Positions 27,333 through 36,326 are shown, numbered from the stretch's first letter. The stretch: 64,000 nt of DNA from Paenibacillus sacheonensis (GCF_009909195.1 NZ_JAAAMU010000020.1:60787-124786); one strand, 5' to 3'. Made by a program: numbers and translations. The notes: generated by a model from the sequence alone, not told the origin.

Positions 27333-27427
27333 ATTCGGTTTGGTTTGGGGCTGCGATGGGGCGCGTTCGTTACATGGCATCCCCGCTCGCTATCGGATGG
27401 GACTGCTGCTGTGCCTGCTCTTCGCGC

Positions 27428-28948
27428 CTATTGTTCTTGAATCGTGATCAGGTCGGCGTTCGCGTCCCACGCGACCTGCGCGCCCAGCGATTCGCTGATG
27501 AAGCGCAGCGGGGGATACGTCGTGCCGTTCTCGATGAAAGGCGTCTGCTTCAGCGTAATCTTCGCGCCGTTCAGCATCAGCGCGCCGGTTTGAAAGTTCA
27601 TCGTAATCGTCGTCGCGGCGCTGCCGGCAGGCTGGCCCGCGGGCCGCTTGATCGCCGCGATTTTCAAATTGAAGTCCCAGGTCACCGCCGCGCCGAGCTT
27701 CTCGAATACGGAGCGCAGGGGAATAAACGCTTGGTCGCTGCGAATAATAACGCCGTTCATTAACGCGACGCGCTCGCCGTTGACGGTTACGGTCACGGCT
27801 TTCTGAACGGGCACCGGGACGTCGTGCGAGAACTCGTAATCCCCATAGCCGAGCTCCGCCTGCTTGTTGATGCCCCAACCCCACAAGGATCCGTCGGCCT
27901 TCTGCATGATCAAGTGCCGCATGCCGGGCTCCAAGCGGACCATCCCGGTCGCCATCTTTCGGAAGACCGGATTGGCCGGCATCGTTTCGCGGTCGATCGA
28001 CGTCCCCGTTACGGTACCGTCCGCGGTCAAGACGATGAGCGAACGCTCGACGATGGCGACGTCCCGTGCATCTTTGACCGTCGTTAGTTCCGTCGGAACC
28101 GGGTGCTCGTACGTAACCGTGCCGTCGGTCATGCCCGTCAAGGTTTCTCCCCAGAACCATACATGCCCCAGCTTATCGACCGCAAGATTGGACCTGTCGT
28201 TCGTCGCGATCCGGACGATGCCGGCCAGCTCTCGCATCTTGGTGGCGATCAGCCGCGGCGAAGCTCCTGCAGCGGATGCCCCCGCCGATTCGGGCGCCGA
28301 CATCGCCCATACCGACCCGTCATTCTTCAAGGCGAGATTGCCCGCGATATCGACGACGTGATCCATGCCTGCGACGGACTCTAAGCCTGACAGCATGTTA
28401 TCCTCCGACGGGGCGCTGCCCCACAAGGTGCCGTCCTTCTTCAGAAATAACAAATAACGCTTGTACTCCGGACGCTCGTAGTAACCGCTGACTTTCTCCA
28501 CGTTATCGATTCCGTCCACTGCTATCGTCGCATCCGGAACCACGAAGCCCGTATCCCGGGGGATAACCGCCACGTCGCCGCTCTCTTCCACGGCAATGAT
28601 GTAATTCCATTCATCCTGAACCGAGGACAGCCGCTCGACCCCCTTCACGGGATCTACGCGAAACCCGGTGGAAATCGGGAGCCAGTTCCATACGCTTCCG
28701 TCCTTTTTCATGACTAAATTCCCTGGAAAGGCAGCCTCTACATCGGATAAGGCCTGAATTTGCGTCGGTACCGGGCGGTTGTTTCCCCACACCCAATACG
28801 TGCCGTCCGCGCGAATGAGCGAGGCGGAATCGAAGTCCGCGATCTTGGAGGCGGTCGCTGCCTCCGCGGCAGACGGGCCGGCGACGAAGACCGAAGATGC
28901 GATCGTACAGATCGCCATTAGCAATAAATAGTAACGTTTTCTCATCAT
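27428..28948 (-). CDS. exported protein with RCC1-like repeats and copper-amine-oxidase N-terminal (stalk) domain
   Basis: A 506-residue secreted protein with a Sec signal ending near residue 31 (SAAEAAT). Residues about 35-370 contain RCC1-like repeats (DGTYWVWGNN, KDGSVWNW, DGTLWGSA, DKLGHVWFWG, DGSLWGWG), which suggests a beta-propeller. The C-terminal 125 residues match the copper amine oxidase N-terminal or stalk domain (AFIPLRSVFEKLGAAVTWD, then YPPLRFISESLGAQVAWD), found widely in Paenibacillus surface proteins without any oxidase activity. Role: probably a cell-envelope binding protein. AAAGGAG precedes the start. Confidence 0.88.
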   Translation of the reverse strand: MMRKRYYLLLMAICTIASSVFVAGPSAAEAATASKIADFDSASLIRADGTYWVWGNNRPVPTQIQALSDVEAAFPGNLVMKKDGSVWNWLPISTGFRVDPVKGVERLSSVQDEWNYIIAVEESGDVAVIPRDTGFVVPDATIAVDGIDNVEKVSGYYERPEYKRYLLFLKKDGTLWGSAPSEDNMLSGLESVAGMDHVVDIAGNLALKNDGSVWAMSAPESAGASAAGASPRLIATKMRELAGIVRIATNDRSNLAVDKLGHVWFWGETLTGMTDGTVTYEHPVPTELTTVKDARDVAIVERSLIVLTADGTVTGTSIDRETMPANPVFRKMATGMVRLEPGMRHLIMQKADGSLWGWGINKQAELGYGDYEFSHDVPVPVQKAVTVTVNGERVALMNGVIIRSDQAFIPLRSVFEKLGAAVTWDFNLKIAAIKRPAGQPAGSAATTITMNFQTGALMLNGAKITLKQTPFIENGTTYPPLRFISESLGAQVAWDANADLITIQEQ

Positions 28949-29188
28949 AGGGTCGCTCCTTTATTCCTTTACGGAATGAGATGACGGTGCTTGTCAGCCA
29001 CTGTTATAACGCGCCGAATTTGGGAATAGTTGCAAGCTGTCGTCAGGCCTCCCGTTCATTGTGCTTGGCAAGGCGAGAGAAGGCTGATTATATCGGTGCA
29101 CATGTTCATTCATGGCTCGCAAATCGATCACTACGAAAATAAGCATCGATAAGCACTTAGGACCTGAGAATTCGCTCTCCACGAAAAA

Positions 29189-29370
29189 TAAGTGCAATTA
29201 TGCACTTAATAATTAAAAATTGGTCCTCCGCAAAAAAATAAGTGCAGTTAAGCATCTATTCCGCACGCTTACCCTCCAATATCGCTTTTGCAGGCTAAAT
29301 AAGTGCTTGTTTGCACTTATTTAATGATTGGAAGCTTAAATGGTATAAATTAGTTGCATAATTGCACTTA
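29189..29370. repeat. cluster of palindromic TAAGTGCA-type repeats
   Basis: Four related elements lie in an AT-rich, gene-free stretch. TAAGTGCA-ATTA-TGCACTTA (29189-29208) and AAATAAGTGC-TTGTTT-GCACTTATTT (29297-29322) are perfect palindromes. Degenerate copies lie near 29240-29257 and 29348-29368, and a half-site near 29150. They could form hairpins or bind a protein. No gene is supported between 28949 and 29953. Confidence 0.8.
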
Positions 29371-29597
29371 TCTTATCTACAAGTGTTTTTGCGAGACGGG
29401 ATATCCCTCTTCGAACACTACCCGCGAAGTGCAGCTGCGGCAATGCCGAGTTTGCCGAACCGCGCATGTGCTACCGCCGTTCCCCGCATCAAATAGTTAG
29501 CTCGAACGCCAAGGGATGGCATTTCAAAAATAAGTGAGGCCGTACACGCAGCTGCCGCTATCCTCCGCGCCGGATAGTCTGGTACATACGCCGAGGA

Positions 29598-29860
29598 GAG
29601 ACCCTCGCTCATGCGGATGCGTCCCGCTGTGTCCGTCTTTTTTCACCAGACTTTCACAGCTGCTCGTCCGGTCCGCGGCCATTGCGAGACCTTCGCCCAT
29701 GCCGATGCGTCCGGCTGTGTCCGCCTGTGTTCGCCTGTGTTCGCCAGACTATCACAGCTGCTAGTGCGGTCCGCGGCGGTTGCGAGACGCTTGCCGATGC
29801 CGAGGCAATCGGCCGCGTTCGCAAGTCCGCCTGCCCTCAAGGATGCCCGCGGCCGTCGCA
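29598..29860. repeat. three degenerate tandem repeats of about 88-98 bp
   Basis: Units start with GAGACCYTCGCYCATGC-like sequence at 29598, 29686 and 29784, and contain CACAGCTGCT and GGTCCGCGGC. They are GC-rich, unlike the adjacent palindrome cluster. Open frames here are by-products of the repetition; no start signal or family is seen. Confidence 0.65.
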
Positions 29861-29872
29861 CCTTGCTCCGCA

Positions 29873-29905
29873 ATAAAAAGAGGCCGCCGGTTTTTCGGCG
29901 ACCTA
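29873..29905 (-). terminator. rho-independent terminator after the MFS gene
   Basis: On the minus strand GGTCGCCG, loop AAAAA, CGGCGGCC is followed by TCTTTTTATT. It lies about 50 bp past the transporter stop. Confidence 0.82.
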
Positions 29906-29953
29906 CACATTCCAATCCCTGCGGCGATGCGCGCCGCTAGAACCGATCCTCCC

Positions 29954-31201
29954 TCATACCGTTTCGCCCCGTCTGCGGAGCACGGCGTACAGCATGATGC
30001 AGCAGACCGAGCAAAGGAGGGCCATGCCGGCAATGAAGACATACCCCGCCTGCAGGCCGATGAGCTGACCGGGAGCCGAACCCCCTTCGCTATCGTCGAA
30101 CATGCCGCGGACGAACTCGATGATATACCCGATGAAGAGATTGCCCAGCACGCTGGCGATGCCCATCAACGTTACGGTGAACGTGATCGCCGTATCCGTC
30201 CCGCGCGGATATCGCTTCGCGACCATCGCCATGACGGTCGGATAGATCGGCGCGATGCCGGCGCCGGCGATCGCGAACAGAATCGCGCCCGACTCCCCGA
30301 TCAGCACCGCAGCCAGGCTGCAAAGCCCGGAGAAAGCGGAGAAGATCATCACCGACAGCGTATAGCCGATCCGGTCCGTTACGGGGCCGAGGAACAGCCG
30401 CGCCAGCGTGAAGAAGAGGAAGAAGACGGACAGCATGCCGGACGCATCGCCCATGCTCCAGCCGTACGCTTTTTCCAGAAAATTAACCAGCCAGCTGCCT
30501 ACCGCAAGCTCCGAGATGACGCCGAACGAGAGGATCGCGACGATCAGCCAGGCGATTGGATCGCGCAGCAGCGCATGGTACGATGCCTGAGCCTCCGACG
30601 TCTGCAGCTCCTCCTCCGGAAACTTGCCCCACAGCGAGGGGAGAATCGGCAGCACGGCAAGCGACAGCATGATCAGATACATGCCGCGCCAGCCCAATTC
30701 GCCGCCGCCCGGCGCATGCCAGCCCATCATGGACGCGGCGATGAGCGGCGCGACGATGGAACTGAGCCCGTAGAAGAAATGCGCCACGTTCATCATCGTC
30801 CCCGTGTTGCGGGTGAAGATCCGCGCGGCCATGATGGCAAGCCCGATCTCCAGCATGCCGTTCCCGATGTACATGAGGAAATAAGAGGCCGACAGCGCGC
30901 CGTACCCGGAAGCGACGTGCATCAGAACACCGGAGATCGCCATCGATCCGAATGCCGCGACTCCCGTCCATTTGATGCCGATCCGTCTGGACAAAGCAGA
31001 CGTGAACGAGCAGGCAACGAGATAGCCGAGCGAATTAAGTGCCAGCAGCAGGCCGAGCTGTCCCTCGTCCAGATGAAAATCCGCCTGCATGCGGGGAATG
31101 GCCGGCCCCTTGATATTCTCGGAGAAGCCGAAGACGAGGAAGCCGCCGAAGACGACGAGCAGCAAGAGCATGTCGTTGAGCGAAAGTTTGATTTTGCGCA
31201 T
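29954..31201 (-). CDS. MFS transporter
   Basis: A 415-residue major facilitator permease with about twelve membrane segments. The loop after segment 2 reads SALSRRIGIKWTG, and the matching loop in the second half reads GPVTDRIGYTLS. The fold resembles sugar permeases of the FucP/GlcP group rather than drug exporters; the substrate is not certain. The ATG at 31201 is preferred because the upstream in-frame extension is hydrophilic and lacks a ribosome binding site. It is third in a leftward run after a deacetylase-like protein and a GH28 enzyme, so it likely imports the sugar those enzymes release or handle. Confidence 0.88.
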   Translation of the reverse strand: MRKIKLSLNDMLLLLVVFGGFLVFGFSENIKGPAIPRMQADFHLDEGQLGLLLALNSLGYLVACSFTSALSRRIGIKWTGVAAFGSMAISGVLMHVASGYGALSASYFLMYIGNGMLEIGLAIMAARIFTRNTGTMMNVAHFFYGLSSIVAPLIAASMMGWHAPGGGELGWRGMYLIMLSLAVLPILPSLWGKFPEEELQTSEAQASYHALLRDPIAWLIVAILSFGVISELAVGSWLVNFLEKAYGWSMGDASGMLSVFFLFFTLARLFLGPVTDRIGYTLSVMIFSAFSGLCSLAAVLIGESGAILFAIAGAGIAPIYPTVMAMVAKRYPRGTDTAITFTVTLMGIASVLGNLFIGYIIEFVRGMFDDSEGGSAPGQLIGLQAGYVFIAGMALLCSVCCIMLYAVLRRRGETV

Positions 31202-31299
31202 CGTTAGTTTAGCCTCGTTAAATTGAATTTGGGCCCCCGGACCGTTCCGGGAGCCCTCTTCATATTCCATTCATTGGTCGGTTTTGTCAATGCAGGCAG

Positions 31300-32736
31300 C
31301 TATTCGAACGTGATTCGCCTGGCGAGCTCGACGACCATTCGCGCCTCGTTCGCGCTGTGAAGCCGCTGCCCGAAGGCGGTCAGGTTCGAGAAGGAAACAT
31401 CCTCGATGAGATGCGCCTCGTCGAAGCCGCGGATGATGGAGACCGGGAATGGTCCGTCCACGATATGAATGCTGTTGAAGCGGATATCGCGGACGTATCC
31501 ACGCTCGGCGTCCTTCGAATATTTGGAATGCAGCACTTTGATATCGACCAGCTTTTCCTGCGAGTCTTCGATACGAATATTGTCGTACCGTACGTTCCGG
31601 ACGACGGCCCGGTCTCCGTTATGAATCGTGAACGTGCCGCCGGACTGCCAGCCTTCGAATTCGCTGCGGATGATGTCGCAGTCCTCGAAGACGATATGCT
31701 CGATCGTCTCGCACCGGGTTTCGTAGCCGATCTCGATGGCGTTGCCCCATGCGGCGTTCCACAGGACGCAGCCCGAGACATGTACGTTCCGGACGTCCTT
31801 GCAGCCCGCCGGGTGTTGATAATCGACGGCTTTGACCGCAATGCAGTCGTCGTTGGCCCGGATGAAGCAGCCGCTCACCGTCACGTCCTCGCTGCCGACG
31901 ATGTCGATGCCGTCGCCCGTGCCTTCGAACGTGATGATGTTAAGGCCGTTAATCTTGACGTCGCGGCAGGCGATCGGAATCACATGCCAGCTGTCGCCAT
32001 CCAGTACCGTAATGCCCTCCAGCGTAACGCGCTCGCAGGCAACGAACTTCATCATGTTGCGCCGTGCATCCTCCGAAATTCTTGTGCCTCTCCATCCGGA
32101 GCCGTCAAGAACGCCCCTGCCCCGAACCGTAATGCCGGATGCGCCTTCCGCCGTGATCGTCCCGCGGACGACCGCGCCTTCCTCGATGTATACCGTTTCG
32201 TTCGGGCGCAGCGCGATTTCCCCGGCATCATGGACCCTCCCGCCGCCAAAATACCGAACGAGCGGGTCGTTCGCGTCCGGCTTGTCCGAGTCCTCTACCT
32301 GCACGAAGAGCAGCAGCGGGCGGTTCGTATTGCCGTCCAGCTCCACGCTCAGCCTGTGGCCGGCCCTGACGCCGAACCGGAGCCTGCCGCCGGCTGCGGC
32401 AGGCGTGATGCCCGCGCTCAGCGGACGAACGACAGCGCTATCGAACGAGGCGGCCGCTTCCACCTCGATGCTAAGCTCCGGACGGTCTGCCGGGCAGACG
32501 ATAATCGCGAAGCTCGTTCCTTCGCCGTAATGAACGAGCGTTTCGCTGCCATCCGCATAGACGCGGTAGTCGGCCGAACGCTTCCAATCCTTCGTATGCA
32601 TCGCATTCGGAAGCAACGCGTTCGAATGGTTCGTGTTTGATTGCGTCATGTTCGATTGCACCGTGTTCGATTGCTCCATGTTCGATTGCGTTGTATCAGA
32701 TTGCGTCGTGTTCGTACGGTCATTCAGGCTGCTCAT
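31300..32736 (-). CDS. GH28-family (polygalacturonase-like) glycoside hydrolase
   Basis: A 478-residue right-handed beta-helix enzyme without a signal peptide. The GH28 catalytic aspartates appear in GTGDGIDI (around residue 275) and NDDCIAVK (around 296-297). Family members hydrolyse galacturonic-acid or rhamnogalacturonan chains by inversion; a cytoplasmic one would act on imported oligomers. The first 40 residues contain six five-residue repeats of the type TQSNT (xxQSN), coded by 15-bp DNA repeats, an odd extension. The ATG at 32736 is used because AAGGAAG fits it; a GTG at 32745 lies too close. It is preceded by the YdjC-like gene and followed by the MFS gene. Confidence 0.88.
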   Translation of the reverse strand: MSSLNDRTNTTQSDTTQSNMEQSNTVQSNMTQSNTNHSNALLPNAMHTKDWKRSADYRVYADGSETLVHYGEGTSFAIIVCPADRPELSIEVEAAASFDSAVVRPLSAGITPAAAGGRLRFGVRAGHRLSVELDGNTNRPLLLFVQVEDSDKPDANDPLVRYFGGGRVHDAGEIALRPNETVYIEEGAVVRGTITAEGASGITVRGRGVLDGSGWRGTRISEDARRNMMKFVACERVTLEGITVLDGDSWHVIPIACRDVKINGLNIITFEGTGDGIDIVGSEDVTVSGCFIRANDDCIAVKAVDYQHPAGCKDVRNVHVSGCVLWNAAWGNAIEIGYETRCETIEHIVFEDCDIIRSEFEGWQSGGTFTIHNGDRAVVRNVRYDNIRIEDSQEKLVDIKVLHSKYSKDAERGYVRDIRFNSIHIVDGPFPVSIIRGFDEAHLIEDVSFSNLTAFGQRLHSANEARMVVELARRITFE

Positions 32737-32771
32737 TAGGCTCACTTCCTTCTTAGTCGATCTGTTCCGCT

Positions 32772-33572
32772 TCAGAGAGGCAGCGCCTCATCGTACCGAA
32801 TCGGCAGGATGCCGAGCCTCTCGCAGCAGGCGAGCACGTCCGCATGCGTAAAGAGCAGGCGCTCGGCGATCCGGTCCGCCACGACCCGTACGGACGGATA
32901 GTCCGGCGAGCCCAGCAGGCGCATCTCCGCGTCGTCGCCGCCGGGATGGCCGACGATCAGATACTGGCCGGGCGTGGCATTCTCCAGCCGCGCGACGAGC
33001 GCGGCGACAGGGTCGCGCCGCTGCAGCTCCTCGCTGTCCGCGCTTGCCGCTTGGGGCAGCTGCCGGCTGTACCGTTTGTAGCTGCGGATGCCTTCGCGCT
33101 CGCACCACCGGTCGAACGGCTCCTCGATCTGCGGCATCGCCCATTCGAACACCATATGCGTATCCGCGTAGCCGATCTCGAATCCGAGGCCTCTGACCCG
33201 GTCAAGCTGCGCTTGCAGCTCGGTCAGCACTTCCTCTATAGCCGGGGGATGCTGGAGGAATGCCTGCGGCGAAGGCTTGAAGAAGCCGCTGTCCGGTTCC
33301 GCCAGCGATGGAACATTGCGAGCCGGCGAGACGGGGCCCCAGCGGACGCCGCTCCATTCCGCGTTCAAGGTGGCATGGATGCCGAAGCAGACGTCTTTCC
33401 TGCCAGCCAGTAATTCCGCCGCGTGCGCGATGCTCGGCCCGACGGCCATGAGCGAGACGTTGCGGACGATGCCATGCTCGACCGTCTCCAGAATGGCGCG
33501 GTCCGCGGTCCGGGCGCTGCCGGCATCATCGGCTCTCGTAATGAGCCGTATCCTATCGTGCGTCGGATTCAT
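32772..33572 (-). CDS. ChbG/YdjC-family carbohydrate deacetylase
   Basis: A 266-residue metal-dependent deacetylase-like protein. It has LITRADDAGS near the N-terminus (metal-binding Asp), GIHATLNAEW near residue 62 and ADTHMVFEW near 132, the three YdjC signatures. ChbG removes N-acetyl groups from chitin oligosaccharides; YdjC homologues beside pectin genes may act on other acetylated sugars. The start at 33572 is supported by AGGGAGGAT. It leads the deacetylase, GH28, MFS operon, suggesting breakdown of an acetylated, uronic-acid-containing oligosaccharide (inference). Confidence 0.9.
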   Translation of the reverse strand: MNPTHDRIRLITRADDAGSARTADRAILETVEHGIVRNVSLMAVGPSIAHAAELLAGRKDVCFGIHATLNAEWSGVRWGPVSPARNVPSLAEPDSGFFKPSPQAFLQHPPAIEEVLTELQAQLDRVRGLGFEIGYADTHMVFEWAMPQIEEPFDRWCEREGIRSYKRYSRQLPQAASADSEELQRRDPVAALVARLENATPGQYLIVGHPGGDDAEMRLLGSPDYPSVRVVADRIAERLLFTHADVLACCERLGILPIRYDEALPL

Positions 33573-33960
33573 TTTCGGATCCTCCCTATACATACATGGA
33601 TGGGTTGATATGAGAATGAGACTGCGAGTGCCTTGTCATCGCCACGGCTGCCTATTATGGGAATCTATTGCGGCTAGGCTGTCGCGGCAGCTTGGGTCTG
33701 TCCAAGGTAGGTCCCTCCCAATTATACGGCGGTCATTCCGCCGAAAGGGAGAGAAAGCTGTCCGATGCGGGGGGATTCCCGTCCGCAGCTTTGGGGCGCC
33801 AACGCTATTGCCGAACGCGCTCTTCGCCAATCCGAAACCTCCCGCAACAAACCGCCGAGTTAGCTGCGCCCAAAACAACCCTTGACGCCGCAATCGGCGA
33901 GCGATATGCTCAAATCGATTTTTACGATTACCGGTTATGCATTCGAGAGGAGCTGCAAGC
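33573..33960. promoter_or_regulatory. divergent intergenic region with a SigA promoter for the CBM9-like gene
   Basis: No gene is supported in these 388 bp. TTGACG at 33882-33887, a 17-bp spacer and TATGCT at 33905-33910 form a good plus-strand promoter about 50 bp before the CBM9-like start. A long imperfect hairpin with ends AAAGCTG and CAGCTTT lies near 33753-33791; its role is unknown. Confidence 0.6.
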
Positions 33961-34596
33961 ATGCCCCATTATTCATGCCGTAAAATAAACGCCGATCTGC
34001 AAATCGACGGAGATCTCGACAAAGCCGAGTGGCAGCTGGCCGAGCGGGTACAGCTGACGGACGCGGCGACGGGAGCGTCCCCGATTCAACGTACCGAAGC
34101 GAAGCTGCTTTGGAACGACCGCTACCTCTACGTCGCCTTCGAATGCCAGGACGACTACGTGCGCGCGACGATGCAGGGATTCAACGACAAGCTGTACGAG
34201 GAAGAAGTCGTCGAGATCTTCATCGACGATGACGGCGACCCCCGCACGTATATCGAGATCGAGCTGAATCCGCTGAACGCCTGTCTTCACTATTCCGTTC
34301 ACAACCCGCTGCGCGGCCGAATCCTGACGTATGCCAGAACGGAAATGAACCTCGTCACGGCCGTGCGTCACGACACGGAACGTTCGGCGTGGACGGCGGA
34401 GTTGGCCATCCCGTTAACGGAATTCGTCACCGCGCAGCACTGCCCGCCCCTCCCCGGGGACGAATGGCGGTTCAACCTGTACCGGATCGACCGGCCGCGC
34501 GACGGCTCGATCGAGTTCTCCGCCTGGTCGCCGCCCGGCGAGCCTCAATTCCACAAACCGCTGTCGTTCGGCGGGCTGCGGTTTACGGAGGAATAG
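33961..34596 (+). CDS. CBM9-like carbohydrate-binding protein
   Basis: A 211-residue, signal-less single-domain protein of the CBM9-like/DOMON type. Typical features are QIDGDLDKAEWQLAERV, AKLLWNDRYLYVAFECQDDYV, EEVVEIFIDDDG and WRFNLYRIDRP. CBM9 modules bind reducing ends of sugars and are normally attached to xylanases; stand-alone intracellular forms are common in Paenibacillaceae but uncharacterised. The ATG at 33961 has AGAGGAG at good spacing. It is a single-gene unit with its own promoter and terminator. Confidence 0.88.
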   Translation: MPHYSCRKINADLQIDGDLDKAEWQLAERVQLTDAATGASPIQRTEAKLLWNDRYLYVAFECQDDYVRATMQGFNDKLYEEEVVEIFIDDDGDPRTYIEIELNPLNACLHYSVHNPLRGRILTYARTEMNLVTAVRHDTERSAWTAELAIPLTEFVTAQHCPPLPGDEWRFNLYRIDRPRDGSIEFSAWSPPGEPQFHKPLSFGGLRFTEE

Positions 34597-34648
34597 GAAT
34601 TGCTCGGAAACGAAGCTGCAATATAGGGGCGACTAACGCCTTGTATGA

Positions 34649-34691
34649 GAAGAGGACCGAAGCGAGGACTGTCTCGTCTGCGGTCCTCTTC
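34649..34691 (+). terminator. terminator of the CBM9-like gene
   Basis: Arms GAAGAGGACCG and CGGTCCTCTTC form a strong hairpin 50 bp after the stop, followed by a weak T-rich stretch. Confidence 0.7.
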
Positions 34692-34899
34692 ATCTTGCGG
34701 TAGCTTGAAACGCTATAGAATAGCGTCCGGCAGCGGCAACCGCACATTTCAATCGGCCTTTATGCATGGCTAACACTCGCCAGTTCATCTCACACCAACC
34801 ATGGTCACCTTGCTCATCTTTGTTGGATTACCTTGAGTCATTGAAGAAACTTGCACAATCTGCAAACAAATCATCCCATAATTTGCTATAAAATCGGGA

Positions 34900-35034
34900 T
34901 TTATGCATGAAATGCAACAATCCGATCAAATACGGGCAAGAAAGCCCACTTTTCGCAAAAATTTATGTATTTCGTACAACAAAACCCCTTCAACGTCGCA
35001 ATCCATACTGGAATTGTTGTAGAACGTACATAAA
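34900..35034. repeat. three 21-bp TTTATGYA-N7-CAACAA elements
   Basis: Copies lie at 34900-34920 and 34962-34982 on plus and at 35014-35034 on minus; the last two face each other as an inverted pair. Inside each, the arms TGYA and TRCA pair around five bases: TGCA with TGCA in one copy, TGTA with TACA in the other two, a compensatory change. The gene-free region 34692-35227 holds nothing else except TCAGTCCTC-like iterations at 35060-35160. Confidence 0.75.
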
Positions 35035-35227
35035 ACTCACATAGCGAGCCCCTCGCAGCCCTCCGCAGTAAGCAGTAGTAGTCCGCAGCAATCCTCGCAG
35101 TCCTCTTCAGTCCTCTTCAGTCCTCATAAATCCTTGGTTGTCCTCAGCATCCCGGGCCACAATTTTACATTCCGCAAATGCACCTGCCGATGGCAGCATT
35201 GCGTGTTGATCAACTAATTCGCACGCA

Positions 35228-35315
35228 TAAAAAAAGCCTCCGAGCATGTTTGCTCGGAAGCTGTTTGCTCGGATGCTTTTTTGCTCGGAAGCTGTTTGCT
35301 CGGAAGCCTTGATCC
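35228..35315 (-). terminator. terminator of the GAPDH gene with 15-bp repeats
   Basis: On the minus strand AGCTTCCGAGCA, loop AACA, TGCTCGGAGGCT is followed by seven Ts (35228-35262). The same word TTTGCTCGGAAGC recurs five times on the plus strand up to 35310, so several alternative hairpins can form. Confidence 0.78.
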
Positions 35316-35327
35316 AAGTTTAAAACC

Positions 35328-36326
35328 TTAAGCCTTAGCCAAATACGCAGCAACCTCGGCCAACCGCGAAGCATAGCCCCATTCGTTGTCGTACCAGGCC
35401 GCGATGGACAGAAGCCCGCCCTGCACTTGGGTAAGCGGCAGGTCGATGATCGAGGAATGCGAATCGCCGACGATCCGCGAAGAAGCCCATTCGCCTTCGA
35501 GAACATCCAACACGCCCTTCAGTTCGCCTTCTTTGGCGGCTGCCCGGAACATGTCATTGATCTCCTGCACGGAAGTCGGCTTCTCCGTGATCAGGTTCAG
35601 CTCGGCGATACTGCCGGTGCGTGTCGGAATGCGGTATGCTCTGCCCGTAATCTGCAGGTCGTTCCAGATAAACTTCAGCGCCTTGGCCGCGCCCGACGAG
35701 GAAGGAATAATATTCTCGGCGGCTGCCCATGAATCCCGGCGGTCCCTCATCGGCTGATCCGTCAGCGACTGGGTATTGGTATAGGAATGGATCGTGGAGA
35801 AGAGGCCGTACTGGATGCCGAAATTCTCCCTCACCAGTTTGACGACCGGCGCCAATGCATTGGTGGTGCAGCTTGCCATGCTGATAATCCGGTGCTTCTC
35901 GGGGTCGAAGCTGTCCAGGTTAATTCCTTTCAGCAGGACCGCATCGCAGTCGTCCAGCGACTTGCTCGGTCCGCTGACCAGCACGCGCTTCGCGCCGCGG
36001 TCGAGATGAACCTGCGCGACTCCGCGGGTGACGGCTCTGCCCGTGCAATCGATGACGAGCTCTACGCCGAGCGCGCCCCAGTCCGGTACTTCGCTCGACG
36101 AGTTGATGTAGCGAATCTCGCGTCCGCCGATGACCATCGCGCCCTCCCGGGAAGCAACGTCCTCATGCCAACGCTTATAGTTGGTATCCACCTCGAACAA
36201 TGCGGCCAACGTGGCCTCGTCCTTGATATCCGAAATGGAATAAGGCACGAAAAGCTCCTCTTGCAACGCGACGCGCAGCAGCTGCCTGCCGATGCGTCCA
36301 AATCCGAAAATCGCGATGTTTCCCAT
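35328..36326 (-). CDS. gap: glyceraldehyde-3-phosphate dehydrogenase paralogue
   Basis: A 332-residue phosphorylating GAPDH-type enzyme, which oxidises glyceraldehyde 3-phosphate with NAD in glycolysis. GFGRIGR at 8-14 binds the cofactor. The catalytic Cys153 (ASCTTN) and His180 are present. The usual cysteine four residues after the catalytic one (ASCTTNC) is Ala157 here, and the NAD loop and the region around residues 45-60 depart from the housekeeping form. It stands alone with its own terminator rather than in a glycolytic operon, so it may be a secondary isoform. TAGGAGG precedes the start. Confidence 0.9.
   Translation of the reverse strand: MGNIAIFGFGRIGRQLLRVALQEELFVPYSISDIKDEATLAALFEVDTNYKRWHEDVASREGAMVIGGREIRYINSSSEVPDWGALGVELVIDCTGRAVTRGVAQVHLDRGAKRVLVSGPSKSLDDCDAVLLKGINLDSFDPEKHRIISMASCTTNALAPVVKLVRENFGIQYGLFSTIHSYTNTQSLTDQPMRDRRDSWAAAENIIPSSSGAAKALKFIWNDLQITGRAYRIPTRTGSIAELNLITEKPTSVQEINDMFRAAAKEGELKGVLDVLEGEWASSRIVGDSHSSIIDLPLTQVQGGLLSIAAWYDNEWGYASRLAEVAAYLAKA

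Noticed and set aside
27428..28948. Copper amine oxidase enzyme
   Set aside because: Only the stalk-type N-terminal domain of that family is present; the catalytic domain is absent, so it is not an oxidase.
29598..29940. Small genes on plus in the 29.6-29.9 kb region
   Set aside because: They follow the degenerate DNA repeat, differ in frame from unit to unit and lack ribosome binding sites.
33753..33791. T-box or riboswitch leader
   Set aside because: There is a long hairpin but no T-box signature or recognisable riboswitch core, and the promoter of the downstream gene lies after it.
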